From NCBI GenBank assembly GCA_003260075.1, contig QLIY01000253.1, positions 117,640-181,639 of the forward strand: a stretch of 64,000 bases of DNA. Direction: 5' to 3'. The DNA is from Phallusia mammillata (lineage: Eukaryota; Chordata; Ascidiacea; Phlebobranchia; Ascidiidae). Made by a program: the position numbers and the translations under genes. The notes beneath the pieces were generated by a model, which ran no database searches, was not told where the DNA came from, and worked only from the letters and a program-made list of their open reading frames with translations. Positions 37,734 through 49,303 of the stretch are shown here, in pieces (within the stretch, counting starts at the first letter, position 1; each line of letters begins with the position of its first letter).

Positions 37734-40678
37734 TTAAACAGGTTGCTTGATAAGATCCAGATAGACTTTAATTTTCGATGAAGTAGACATATCGATGTAT
37801 TTCATGTTTGTATACTCGTCACCAATATCAACAATCATACCGCCCATAATGGAAGAGTCGACCTATGAAAGATTGACAACTGATTATAAAGCTATCTACA
37901 ATGTACAAACCCAGTAAATAAACTAAAAATTGGGCAATTTAAGTTAATTTATGTGCCATTGATTGATTTGTGATCAAACAGTAAGACTTCAAAAAATATT
38001 TAATTTAACACCAGAATTGTAGCGGGACAACATTTTTGCCAGTAAGTTAAATCCAACATGCAAAATACTACCTTTTTTACTTTTCGCTACAACATTAAAG
38101 GCCCCAGCTCAAGTTCTTAACTTAAATATTTCTTATCTAGCTTAACAGTAGTGTGAGAAATTAATGTCTAGATTAGGGGGAAGCAACGCTTGGCGCGCAT
38201 GCCAATCTTGGCTCGTGAAGTGATTTTTCTTGGCACGCCATCCGATTTGTATGTTTATGTTGAAGTACTATGTTTACTTGTTACACTGCTTGTTTCAGTT
38301 TTTTATCATGACATTGTCTTCAAATCCATCCTACATGCACAAAACACTCTTCTTTCTGTTTACTATTAAGGTCACCTGACACAATCCACTACTACCCACA
38401 AAAATGTTGGCACGATATGGAAATGACATTACCATATGGAAATAACAAGTAAATTGGCATGGTTTAATCATAAATATTACTGCCAAGGTAGTGGTGTATA
38501 TAGAATACATCGTGTAGACGTTTCGACAATGTACTGATGATGACAACAGAGATTGTCGAAACGTCTACACGATGTATTCTATATACACCACTACCTTGGC
38601 AGTAATATTTATGATTAAACCATGCCAATTTACTTGTTATTTCCATATGGTAATGTCATTTCCATATCGTGCCAACATTTTTGTGGGTAGTAGTGNTGAT
38701 TAAACTACTTTTCAAGTCCGTGCATAGTGTTCCTAAAAAAAAAATTTGCATGGGCCGCTTAAAAGGTTGCCCACCCCTGTCTTAGATGCTTGGCAATGTG
38801 TTACAATTGAAATCTAGTTTAAAAAGATTACCTTTTCAGTCATTACCACTTTTTCATTTGCCTTTACAAACTTGGCCAGGGCTGCTTGAATTTCCTTGCG
38901 TTGTTTAGCATCAAGTGCCTGAGCTGTAGTAACAGTGGCTGGAACTTCTCCACGCTCAGCACACATTAATCGGTCAAATATTTTCGTGATGTCCCCCATG
39001 AGATTCAGTCTATGGTTTTCAGCCAAAACACCTAAACACAAAAAAGTGAAAAGATTAACTTTAGGCCCTTAAAAGGAAAACATAGGTAAGCTTGCTCAAA
39101 GCAGGCCATTAAATTGTAATGATTCATTTATGGCAGGTTGGGATCAATAATTACTTTCATGGGTAAAAAAATTACTTATTTTCAAACAATGGGACACAGA
39201 AAGAGTAGTTTGTGTTTAATTAGTTAATAAATAACCAAAAAAAGCAATTCCCCCCCCCCGTAAAAAAATTACTTATTTTCAAACAATGGGACACAGAAAG
39301 AGTAGTTGAGAGCCGCGATTGAAAATAACTGATACAAACAAAGTTAATGTTATTACAACATAGTTTGTGTTTAATTAGTTAATAAATAACCAAAAAAAGC
39401 AATATATCACACCATATTGTACAACAACTGATTTAGAATAGCATGTTGTTGTACTATAATCTTTATGATGCCGCCTCAAGCAGCCCTTAATATTTGCATG
39501 AATTGCCGATTAAAAATGCTAGTATAGAAACAAAACTCAGCAATTACCAAAAAAGTTGACGATGGTATCAGTCATTCCACCCTTACTTGCCACTTCTTTC
39601 AAAATATCTGTATAAACATACAAAATTACGCACCAAAAGTTTGTGACTAATATAAACTAGGGTTCATGGATTTTTCTGCTTTTTTGTTTCTCAGGAAACA
39701 AATCATTTGTTCAGAATTTCAACAGTCGAAATTTTTCTTCCTAAAGAGTAGTGCATTTAGTTTTTGACATGTGAGTATATTTTGTGAGAATTTTGTATTT
39801 ATTTTTTGAGAATCAAAACTAGATTATATAGAATGTGTCTCGAGAATAAAACCTAATATAAACACCATATATTTCTAACCAGTAAATTAACACCAACATT
39901 ACTATATTTCGTGAATAAGTTCATATTTACACTTTCATAAAAAACACTTTTAAGAAAAAAAATTTTTCAAATATTTTGACAGAAGATTACCTAATTTTTT
40001 GGTGGTAGGTATGAAAGGGTCATTCATGTAATCTGAGACTTTTTGTTTTGTTAACAACTGTCTGAGCATCACCAGATCAGTGGCAACCTTATCCTTGGTC
40101 TTGCTTTTTACTGAAGCAGAATACAGAGCATGCGCATAATTTCCAGAGAGTCCAAACATAGGAATTGGGGTCCTCACAAGGTCACATCGTATAGCGCTCG
40201 TTGACAGTCCTCTGCGCACCTTAAAAAATGTTTAACTTGGTGATGCATTACATCTATCCCAAATGGTATTGGCCAAGAACATTAAATAACTCCAAATCTT
40301 CTGGGGCTTAAATCCGAAAAGGTGTCAAACTGTCAACATGTTTAGTACCACCCTTAAAACATGTGAGAATTTTAGACCAAAAGAGCTATCTGAGATTTAA
40401 TTGCAATGTTATTATAATTACAAACCCCCGCCTCATCCCTAATATCCCCTAACCGTCAATAAAAAGCTGCTATTTTTAAGATTACAGCACAAAACTGTGT
40501 GTAAACATCAAGTTTTTGAAGACTTTATAAATAAACTATAGTTTATAACAATGACTAAATGCTCATAAATTAAAAACCCTAATGCTGACACATCAATAAA
40601 GCTCACCCAAGCTTTGTTATGCTTTTTCTGACGTTTTTTAATGTATTTGCTTACCAAGTGTGATATGGGATTGGCCAT
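37734..40678 (-). CDS. ATP5PO: Mitochondrial ATP synthase subunit O (OSCP), five exons
   Basis: Exons 40678-40655, 40219-39991, 39607-39548, 39031-38832 and 37862-37734 (642 nt, 213 aa, the same length as the human protein), all GT-AG. The presequence is MANPISHLVRRGLSTSAIRC. The mature start RTPIPMFGLSGNYAHALYSA matches OSCP PxxxxGxxGxYAxALYSA. Then come the helical N-domain, NHRLNLMGDI, MCAERGEVPATVTTA, and the C-terminal SIMGGMIVDIGDEYTNMKYI motif. OSCP joins the peripheral stalk to the F1 head of complex V. Intron 4 contains a hAT element with an internal palindrome; intron 3 contains a duplication around a C10 run. The last exon is present twice in the window. The start codon context is CAAAAATGG. 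Confidence 0.96.
38174..38779. mobile_element. hAT-like element enclosing a palindrome
   Basis: The right end GGTTGCCCACCCCTG is canonical for the family. The left end TAGGGGGAAGCAACG is diverged (the copy at 35627 starts CAGGGGGCAGCAACC). Imperfect target duplicates GTCTAGAT and TCTTAGAT flank it. The interior is not like the short MITEs and holds the palindrome at 38387-38695. Confidence 0.65.
38387..38695. repeat. Perfect 144-bp inverted repeat with 21-bp spacer
   Basis: Left arm 38387-38530 and right arm 38552-38695 are reverse complements with no mismatch that I can see. The spacer is 38531-38551 and contains CTGATGATGACAACAGAG. The right arm ends immediately before an N (38696). Confidence 0.92.
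39163..39403. repeat. Direct duplication split by a C10 run, with a 57-bp indel
   Basis: Left copy 39163-39248, C10 at 39250-39259, right copy 39260-39403. The right copy has about 57 extra bases after AAGAGTAGTT. It lies in ATP5PO intron 3. The indel is what two alleles would show. Confidence 0.9.
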
Positions 40679-41249
40679 TTTTGAACCGAACAAAACCAAT
40701 TTCTGCTGCCCAAAATCCAACACCGACGAGGTCAATTTTTATGCAACGCCGCAAGGGCAACAGTACTTCACACGGATTGATGTGAGCTGGATTGTTAATT
40801 TCCTATTATTATAGATATTATATTTCCTATAGATATTATTATTTTGATCAACAAAACATTTTTGGGGAGAGTTTTATAACAACAGTTTGATTACATGCAA
40901 GAAAAAAGAGTTTACTTAACAATATGTTGCTTGTTCATGCACATATTATACTTATTCATGTGGAATACGAAAAATTTCAGCGAGCAATAGTTACACTACC
41001 TAACTAAAACATTTAAATTTTGGCCATGTAAAGTTAAAAAACTCTTTTCAAAAAATGTTTTTTTATTTCATTTAATTTCGAACTTCGAAACACCGGCAAT
41101 ATTTTGTCATGGTTTGATGATTTCGTTACGCATGATTAGATCCAGCGTTGTATTTTTTACTGCATGTGCAAAATGGGTAAATTGGTTTGTTATTGTTTTT
41201 AGAGTTTAACATTTATCAAACTTTTTGCAGAGATTGGTGGCCTGTAACG
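40679..41249. promoter_or_regulatory. Bidirectional promoter region ATP5PO / CDK5RAP1
   Basis: The ATGs of the two divergent genes are 571 bp apart. Near the ATP5PO side is a GC-richer patch (CAACGCCGCAAGGGCAAC). A 3' splice site (CTTTTTGCAG, ending at 41230) lies 19 bp before the CDK5RAP1 ATG. Confidence 0.6.
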
Positions 41250-44200
41250 ATGACGTTAAGATATTCTGGTCAAAGGTTTTATCTTAATGGAAAAGCTCGA
41301 TTGAACCTTGTATTATCGAGTAAAATAAACGACAGACACAATTTGTGCAGCGTTTCATTGCAACCTCACCAATCTGAAAACATTTTTGTACGCAATATCT
41401 GTGCATCACACGCATTATTTGGCAATAATGTTAAAACCCGAACATTCGACATAAACAATATTCCAGATATCAAAGAATTTATGTCTCCGGAAACAAAACT
41501 TGAGCAAGTTCCCATTGAAAATGATGAAGAAATTCCATATTTGCAAAACCCGGTTTACGATGAATATCCATTTGGAAAAACTGTGTACTTTGAGACATAT
41601 GGTTGTCAAATGAATGTTAACGATGCAGAATATGCTTGGGCTGTTTTACAGAATGCTGGTTTCAAGAAGACTGATAGTTACTTGATGGTAAGACACAAAA
41701 CATATTGGTGACATTAATTTTAGCACTTATGTATGTTTGCTTTAAACACAGTATACTGTTTGTTTGATGACTTTTATAATGATTATATTGTCGTTTAGTG
41801 GTGGGTCAGCAAACATTTATACAAGACATATAGTGAACCCAAGTGACTTGTTTCAGGCCTGTGCTAGATGCAATACATAGCGTAGTCACCAAGATGTCCA
41901 AGTACTTAGCGCAACCGCCTTGTGTTCACAAGGTTGTGGGTACTAATCTTATCTTGGTTGCTTGTGTTCTCCTGAGCAAGAAACTTGAGCAGTGTGGCTT
42001 AAACCCATTGCTTTTCGATGGGTTTAACTGAATTGAGGCCACCAACTGCCTAATTTAAAAAAAATGATTTTATAAACTTGCAATAAAACGGGGAGCATAA
42101 CAGACTCATTGTGAGCATTACAGATTGAGGCGTTGCCCGTCCACCCAGGACAAACATATAACAAATAACGTAGTTTCAACAAAAGAAACACAACAGAGGT
42201 TTATTTGTGACTTGCATTCCTAGGTGGGAGCCCACTACAGCAACAAAACATCCTTATGCCTTTCATGAAGTTAGGGCGATGGTAACTGTTGATCAGTTTG
42301 TGCACAATAAACATCTATCACATATTAAAGGCCAGTCCGTAATCCATTGCCTGATATCAACATGTCTGCCCTGTAAAAAGTTTACTGTTGTAGTATAATA
42401 AGATGCCTTTGTTCAAATCTGTCAATTTTATGTAGTTGTTTATATTTTCAGGCGGATGTTATTCTTCTTGTGACTTGTTCTATTAGAGAGAAAGCAGAAG
42501 ATAAGATTTGGAATCGTTTAGCCTTCCTTAAAACCCTGAAAAGAAAACAACCTGGAAAGGGCTTTCCGAAATTGGGTATTTTAGGTAAATGAAAATCACT
42601 TCACCACGAATACCTTATCTACTTTATCAGCAGTTTTAACTAAAAATTTTTTTGGGGTCTGACTGAATGCTCTTCGATATTTTGTGACACTGTTTATGTT
42701 TTAACCCTTATTTTTCATTTGTACGTAATTTAGTGAATTACAATTTTAAATTTGTGAATTAAACTGCCTTGATAACAAATAATAGGTATGTTATTCAGTG
42801 AAGGACTTTTCTGTAGTCTATGACAGCTTAAAAGTATTGGCTATATTTTGTCACAACTTAACAAGATTCAAACTTAGGTTGCATGGCCGAAAGGTTAAAA
42901 AAGAAAATAGTTGAACAAGAAAAAGCTGTGGATATTGTTGCTGGCCCTGATGCTTACAGGTTGGTGAAAAAACTCTTTCTTGAAACCCTTTGCAACACGT
43001 TGTATATTTGTGGCATGTTCTGCATATATTTTCTACAAATGTTTTTAATCCTGCAGTGACAAAAAATGTTATAGAACTAAGCTTTTTTCAGAGACCTGCC
43101 ACGTCTTTTGGAGCAAGCTACTAGTGAATCAACCACAGCAATCAATGTTATGCTTTCTGTTGATGAAACATACGCCGATATTATGCCTGTTCGCATGGAT
43201 GAGTTGTCAAAAACAGCTTTTGTGTAAGTTGGTTCTCAATAATAACTTTCTCTTTTACAGAAAACATAGGCTGCAGTTTTTTTCTTCAAAAAAGAAACCA
43301 TAAGCCCAAACACAAGAGTGAGACATAAATAACCTGCTATTATGAAATGAAGAACTACACCATTTTTACTTTTATTACAACAACTGACAGTGGCTATTGA
43401 GAATACATACTCGGTATAATCACAGACAAACTAAACCAAAGACGTTTATTCACTTGCTGTAACGGATACGTTTTGGTGACTTTGCATCAATCATTGTGTT
43501 GTATACTCAATTTGTTTTAGGTCAATAATGCGGGGTTGTGAAAACATGTGCAGTTATTGCATAGTCCCTTTTACTAGGGGACTGGAGAGGAGCAGACCAG
43601 TGGAATCGATTGTAAATGAAATTAAACAACTATCTGATCAGGTTTGACTGTTTTGTAGCATTGCAAAATCTTTTTTCTAACCTAATAACTTTTTTCCAAC
43701 TTACATTTCTCCCCCCTATTTGCTACCCACATAATCACATAATCGGATAAATTACATAGAAACACATAAAAAACTGGTTGTGCAATGCCGGTAGTCATGT
43801 CAATTATAGAATCCTCATAATTTTATAACATTTTGGCCTTGGTGAATATTGTAAATTAAAGTGCACTATTTTAGGGTATCAAGCAAGTTACACTTCTCGG
43901 CCAAAATGTCAACAGTTATCGTGACTTATCTGAAGTCCAGCATAAACCAACACCAGAAGATGTAGCCCCAATGAGCAAAGGTTAGTGTTAAATATGACAT
44001 TAAAAACTATAAACTTGATCGTACCATTTTTGAATGGTTACAAACACAAAACAGTTACACGGTTTTAGGTTTCAAGACAATTTACAAACCAAGGTTGGGT
44101 GGACTTCGATTTGCTTATCTACTTGATAGAGTTTCCCAAATCGACAGTGAAATGAGAATTCGATTTATGTCCCCACATCCTAAAGACTTTCCTGATGAAG

Positions 44201-47200
44201 TCAGTGTATAACAATATTATACTACTAAAAAAATTTACTTTTTTAGTCAAAGGTTAGTGGCATTTAATCAAGATTAGTGCTAGATCTGTTGTGAAGCTTT
44301 TTATTGTGTGAATTCCTGCATATTGAAGTTTGTTGTGGTTAATTGTGTTTGTTTTTCATATGGAATGCAAATCTCAATCAACCAGTTTTGTTCATATTGG
44401 TTCCAGATAATGGCATATTCTGTTTAATAGCATAAATTTGGCATGATTGCATAGTCAGACTGGTAGAATTAACACTATTAACACTAAAATTAACACTAAG
44501 TTATCACACTCAAGAATATCGGAAAGGAAGTAATATTTTTTTATCCTCACACTCAATTTCAAAATTGGAATGTCTAGTTAGGTTAGGTCGTCTTTATACT
44601 TCTATGGCGGCCTTTTTAAGCCAATTTTCTAACCAGTAGACTTGTAACCTTCTAAACTGGAATGACACAGAGTCTTAGAAATCTTAGAAGTCAGACCATT
44701 GTGAATATTATAAGTCAGCCTTCAACCTTTTTCCTTTGTAAATCAGAAATCGGTTGTGATAAAAATGTTTCTTGCTATATTAGGTTCTTCACCTAATATC
44801 AGAACGCCCAAACATCTGCAACCACATACATCTCCCCGCACAAAGTGGAAGCACAAAAGTACTAGAAGCAATGAGAAGAGGGTGAGAAATATGTGAAAGA
44901 CTTGTTATGTGCTTTGAAGTGAATTACTTTGTAATAATTTTATCTGAATGATAAATTAAAAAAATCTTAAAACATGAAAATTGTTTGGAGCTGCAGAAAA
45001 CTTACATTTTGCAAAAAAAATAAAAAGAACAGTTTTTGATCAAAAATTGTGTACAATACCTAGTTCAAATGCCTAATTGTTCTATATTGTGCATTTCTTG
45101 TTCTAATCTGTTTTAATGCTCGTTGTATTTTCAGGTACAGTCGAGAAGACTATTTGAATTTGGTGGATCGAATTCGTCACCTCATACCAGATGTGAGTCT
45201 ATCTACAGACATGATTACTGGATTCTGTTCCGAAGATGAAATAGACCATCAGGACACTTTGTCATTACTTAATCTTGTCAAATACAACTTTGCGTTCCTC
45301 TTTAAATACAGCATGCGAAAGGTATGGAGTAAGTTTTATATCAGGGATGGGCAACCTACGGCCTGCGACTCGTATTTTATTTTGATCGGCCGGACGAACT
45401 GTATGTGTTAAAGCCCAGTTTATACCAAAAGGTTGTTACTTTAAACCAGGGGTGGGCAACCTACGGCCCGCGCGCCACATGCGGCCCTTTGATTAAAGTT
45501 GTGCGGCCCGCAGAGACACTTGGATTTAAAATATAAAAAAACGAGTCCAAATTATTGTATATTTTTTAGCAGATTAGTGCTCCCGGTGCTCTTTTTCTGC
45601 GACCTGACAATATGCTGCTAAAATCAAATGCAAATTTTACTTGTAGCAAGGCACTTTTGGTATGCGACGAAGTAAAATCACCTTGTGTTAAACACACGTG
45701 CGGCCCGCGATCAAATTTTGGCAATTGTGTTTGGCCCCACAGTAAAAAAGGTTGCCCACCCCTGCTTTAAACGATGATAGTTATTAGTTTATTACAAAGA
45801 GGAGGCATTGTTACGTACAAAGACAAAATCTTTGTGTGTTTGACTTTGCCTAGCACTGCTATGTTATTGCATGACCACCGTTGCGGCCCGCCTCCGCAAT
45901 ATAACACTACTTTTTGGCCCGCGCATGCAAAAAGGTTGCCCACCTATGTTTTATATCTTACTTGAAAAAATCCATATTTAAAGGCCATTTGAGTATACAT
46001 TTTACCTTTGAAAGTAACCCTGGAACTCATTTATAGTACCATATGTGTCACATTTTATTAGCCTCATATATTAATATAAGAAGTTCAGACTTAACCAAAC
46101 AAAACTTTTTGCTTGTAGAAAGAAGCCCTAATTAAACATGGCGTTTTGAAGTTTCATATTGTACCTAGGTCTTGTGAATTTAACTACCCTATACATAGAT
46201 TAATAATACAAAACTGTGCCTAAAAAATATTACTATTGTTTTGTGGCCGCAGAAAACCCATGCTTACCATAAAATGAAAGATGATGTAAGCCAGGAGGTC
46301 AAAGGGCAAAGACTGGCTGAAATTATGGAAATATACCAACAAAAATTGGTTGAAGTTAACTCACAATGTTTGGGAACAAATCAATTGGTCCTAATAGAAA
46401 AGGTGGGTTGAATATTCCCTGCTCTGATAAGGTACAGTGTACGGTCGAGATAGACCAATACGGTTTTTAAGGCCGTACCGATTATTATGGGTAATTAAGT
46501 AGGCCAAAAATCGATATTTTATTTACAGTAAAAGGCCAAAATTTGTACCTTTCCATTTTTATACCAAAGACGAACGCTAGGAGTGTGGAAGAATAAAATG
46601 AAAGTTAAAACAACCCGTGTAAAGCCTATCTCCAAAGCGTTCCAACAAATACCCTTTTAACGCCAAAAGTCTCCAACGTTGTTTAAATCCGAAGGTTAGG
46701 TGATTGTACAACGAAGTAACAAAGAATTGTAGCTCAAAGTTCTTGCTTCGCTATACGTGTTAAAAAGTTACAGGGCAAAAACAGAAATAACGAAAGCCAC
46801 ATGAGAGCAGCTTTTGGCGTCGATTTGCCGTTAAACTGATCAGTGACTGGGAAATGCTTAAGGCGAAATACAGCAGAGCCAAGCGTAAATAACATAGTTA
46901 CAAATAATCCAGGCCGATACCGCAGAATATCAGCGCCTATATACAATCGGCCCTGCCCATATTTGATCTGTACATCCCCAGTTCCACCATGGAGTTTTTT
47001 TTAAACCGTGTATCACTTGGTTAAGCTTTTTCTAACAATGCTTAGTCAGGAAAATTTCATTTGCTTCTTTATTAACATTTTTGTCATTTCCGTGTTTTTT
47101 AAATTGTCGGAATATTTTTTCAGCCTTTGCAGAAAAATCCAGATGTTTTAATGGGTCGGACTGATGGTGGGCTTAAAACTTTTATTCCAAACTCTCCAAT

Positions 47201-48652
47201 TCCAACCAGTGTTAACAGTCAAGACACAATCCTTCCTAAACCCGGAGATTATGTTGCAGCAAAGGTTGGTTTGGATATATTAGTTTTCTTTGGTGCACTT
47301 TAAAAACCTTCAAGTAAAAAATTTTTTGATGTACTGTTAATGGGTCCTGTTTTCTAAAGTTTGATTTTTTCTGTATTTCTCATTCATGCTGTCAAACATG
47401 GATTTGTAACAAACTTTTGGTCGAAATAGGGTAGTTTAAACTTCTTTACTTTTACACTTGTGACAGAAGTTTTGCACTGTAACTTTTCACCCTGATTGCC
47501 TTACGGTTTAGCCACTGGCCCCTATATGTAACCAGATGTGTGTTTGAATGCATGGAACCAGTATCACAACAAGGGCATTAAGACCAAGTGGGAGTTCTTC
47601 AGCAGTGTTCCTAAGTTCAGCATGGTTTATAAGACGGCTGGCTTCCAGCAAGTTTTTCCACTTTTGACCTACACTACAGCAGACATGTTACAGCAAACTT
47701 TTGTGGCATAACAATCTGGGAAAACGAACGGAAAAATAAAAAACTATACTCGTTTAGAATTTATTGTACGCCAGGCTAAGGCGTTATACCAAGCATTCCT
47801 AGAGGGAAAAGCATGGACTAGAAACATATAGCCTTCGGTGGGATTCGAACCCACGACTGGAGGCTTTCCGGGACTCGCGATCTACCCACTGAGTCACACA
47901 GACTTAAGAGTGATCCCGCCTTAAGTCGAATCACGAGCACCTTTGCTGTATTCTATGCTGCACATGTAACTTTGTAGTATGGGATCCCCAGTTCGACCAA
48001 TGATTAGATAAGAAATCATACATTCGTGCTAAGATCACCCTTAAAGAGTTCATGCAGACTTGGGATCACGGCATACTCTTTTATAATTCATAGTACGCTA
48101 GGCTTTTTGAAGACGTTGTGCCGAATCCTGTCTCCCAGGCACTTCCATATGGCAAGGCACGAATAAGATAGGTCGGCGGGGAGCTTGTCTTGACAAAAAA
48201 GGGTTTTAATCCCACCGCAGGCTAGATTTTTTTAGTCTAAATCTTGCCATAACGCCTTCAATAAGCCTGGCATATTATGCTTTATGAGTGAGTATGCCTT
48301 GATCGCTGGTCTGCATTACCGCTTCAGGACTGATCCCAGTATGAATGCATGTTCATCTTAGCTGTTAAAGCTAATTTACAATGAACATTCTAACGTCAAA
48401 GTTACTTACATCATTAACAATCATTTTAAAACCCAAATTCAAATAAACTATTAATCCTTAACAAATCAATGTTGATTTATTCATCATATTATTGTTATTG
48501 CCGACATTTAGGATTAAAATGGTCATTCGGAGTCTAAGTGGTTTAACTGGTGTTTTTTATTGCAGCTTACTTCGTACAAGCCGAATTCGTTCCGTGCCCA
48601 GCCTCTTCACCTAAGCAGCATCAAAAGTTTTTATTCAACTGGATCAAGATAG
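41250..48652 (+). CDS. CDK5RAP1: CDK5RAP1, MiaB-type radical-SAM tRNA methylthiotransferase, twelve exons
   Basis: Exons 41250-41687, 42452-42584, 42878-42959, 43092-43223, 43521-43641, 43875-43980, 44069-44199, 44784-44881, 45135-45321, 46253-46402, 47124-47264 and 48566-48652 (1806 nt, 601 aa), all GT-AG in phase. A basic N-terminus suggests a mitochondrial presequence. The N-terminal MTTase domain has its three Fe-S cysteines: YGCQMN (C119), VTCSIRE (C155) and GCMAERL (C192). The radical-SAM CX3CX2C is C268-ENM-C272-SY-C275. Further conserved blocks include [43 protein letters not shown] and [13 protein letters not shown]. The TRAM domain follows, with [13 protein letters not shown]. The family converts i6A to ms2i6A at position 37 of mitochondrial tRNAs. 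A nested pair of hAT elements sits in intron 9; SINE-like repeats are in intron 11. Confidence 0.97.
45342..45948. mobile_element. Outer hAT element, interrupted by a second one
   Basis: Ends CAGGGATGGGCAACC and GGTTGCCCACCTATG are flanked by the exact duplication TTTTATAT at 45334-45341 and 45949-45956. The element is split by the insertion at 45439-45772. It lies in intron 9 of CDK5RAP1. Confidence 0.9.
45447..45764. mobile_element. Inner hAT MITE, 318 bp, nested in the outer one
   Basis: Ends CAGGGGTGGGCAACC and GGTTGCCCACCCCTG are perfect inverted repeats flanked by CTTTAAAC at 45439-45446 and 45765-45772. This is the intact reference copy for the truncated element at 20547. Confidence 0.93.
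47756..48365. mobile_element. tRNA-related SINE-like repeats in CDK5RAP1 intron 11
   Basis: On the minus strand, 47905-47830 has an A-box-like GTGACTCAGTGGGTAGATC and a B box GGGTTCGAATCCC, followed by a tail with AATGCTTGGTATAACGCC. On the plus strand, 48195-48290 is a degenerate relative (GGGTTTTAATCCCACCGCAG, then a GCCTTCAATAAGCCTGGCAT tail). Shared outer segments (GACATGTGCAGCATA-like; GCCTTGATCGCTGGTCTGC) also occur at 49080-49500 and 57560-57840. Confidence 0.65.
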
Positions 48653-49079
48653 CAAAATTTCAAATCGTTGAGAAACACCGAAATTACAACAATGTTTAAA
48701 AAACTTTCCTTGAGTTTTTTGCAAACCAACCAGTGGTCTAACATTCCGCAAAAGCATCAGAGCAGATCTGACAAATAACCACATCCGCAAAAGTGACTTG
48801 TATGTTTCAGGCCCTGGTATGTTAAGGGAATTAAAATCCAGAAATATTATAAAATTATATGATGTTTCAAGCTCCCTAAATTTAACAGAAAGTTTCAAAG
48901 TCGTTTTTCTACCCGCTGAGCTCTTATTTAAAATGATAGAGATATTAAAGATGTGCTCGACAGAAATTATGCACTACATAAACCTTCTTTACATTTCAAA
49001 CTGTTTGGCGCAGGCTTAAAAAATCCAGCACACAAGGCCTATTGAAGGCGTCAAACCACCAGGCTAGATAAAAAAAATA

Positions 49080-49152
49080 GCCTTCAAGGGGATTCGAACC
49101 TACGACAGGAGTCTTCCCGGGACTCGCGCTCTGCCAACTGAGCTACGAAGGC
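49080..49152 (-). repeat. tRNA-like SINE head, 73 nt
   Basis: It folds with acceptor arms GCCTTCG/TGAAGGC, a D arm GCTC-AGTTGGCA-GAGC and an anticodon-like stem GAGTC/GACTC around the loop CCGGGAA. Position 33 is C rather than U and the T stem is poorly paired. Extended flanks are shared with other copies, so it is a SINE module or tRNA pseudogene, not a functional tRNA. Confidence 0.7.
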
Positions 49153-49303
49153 TTAGCGTTGAACCCGCCGAAAGGCGAGTCACAAACACCGTTGCCTTCC
49201 TCGTATGTTGCACATGCCAGCTTTGCAGTCGGGGATTGACCAGCATTCTGTTAAGATGAACAAATTCATAACTGGGATCAGCCCTGGAGCGTCTGTGCAA
49301 ACC

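Larger units (their letters stand above)
33566..38450. repeat. 2.3-2.5 kb tandem direct duplication with N at the joint
   Basis: Copy 1 is 33566-35897 and copy 2 is 35899 to about 38450, with N at 35898. The first block keeps a constant offset of 2333 (33566-34567 against 35899-36900). After a C31 run and an extra 232 bp in copy 2, the second block has offset 2556 (34607-35897 against 37163 onward). The copies are nearly identical in exons; introns differ by scattered substitutions and small indels. The duplicated part covers exons 3-5 of the 241-aa gene and the last exon of ATP5PO. Confidence 0.95.

Noticed and set aside
47830..47905. Functional tRNA gene
   Set aside because: Only the A-box/B-box-like parts are intact; acceptor and T stems fail and the flanks are shared with other repeats, so it is SINE-like.
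48644..49019. Frames on both strands after CDK5RAP1
   Set aside because: They lie in the 3' UTR with no domain and overlap each other antisense.
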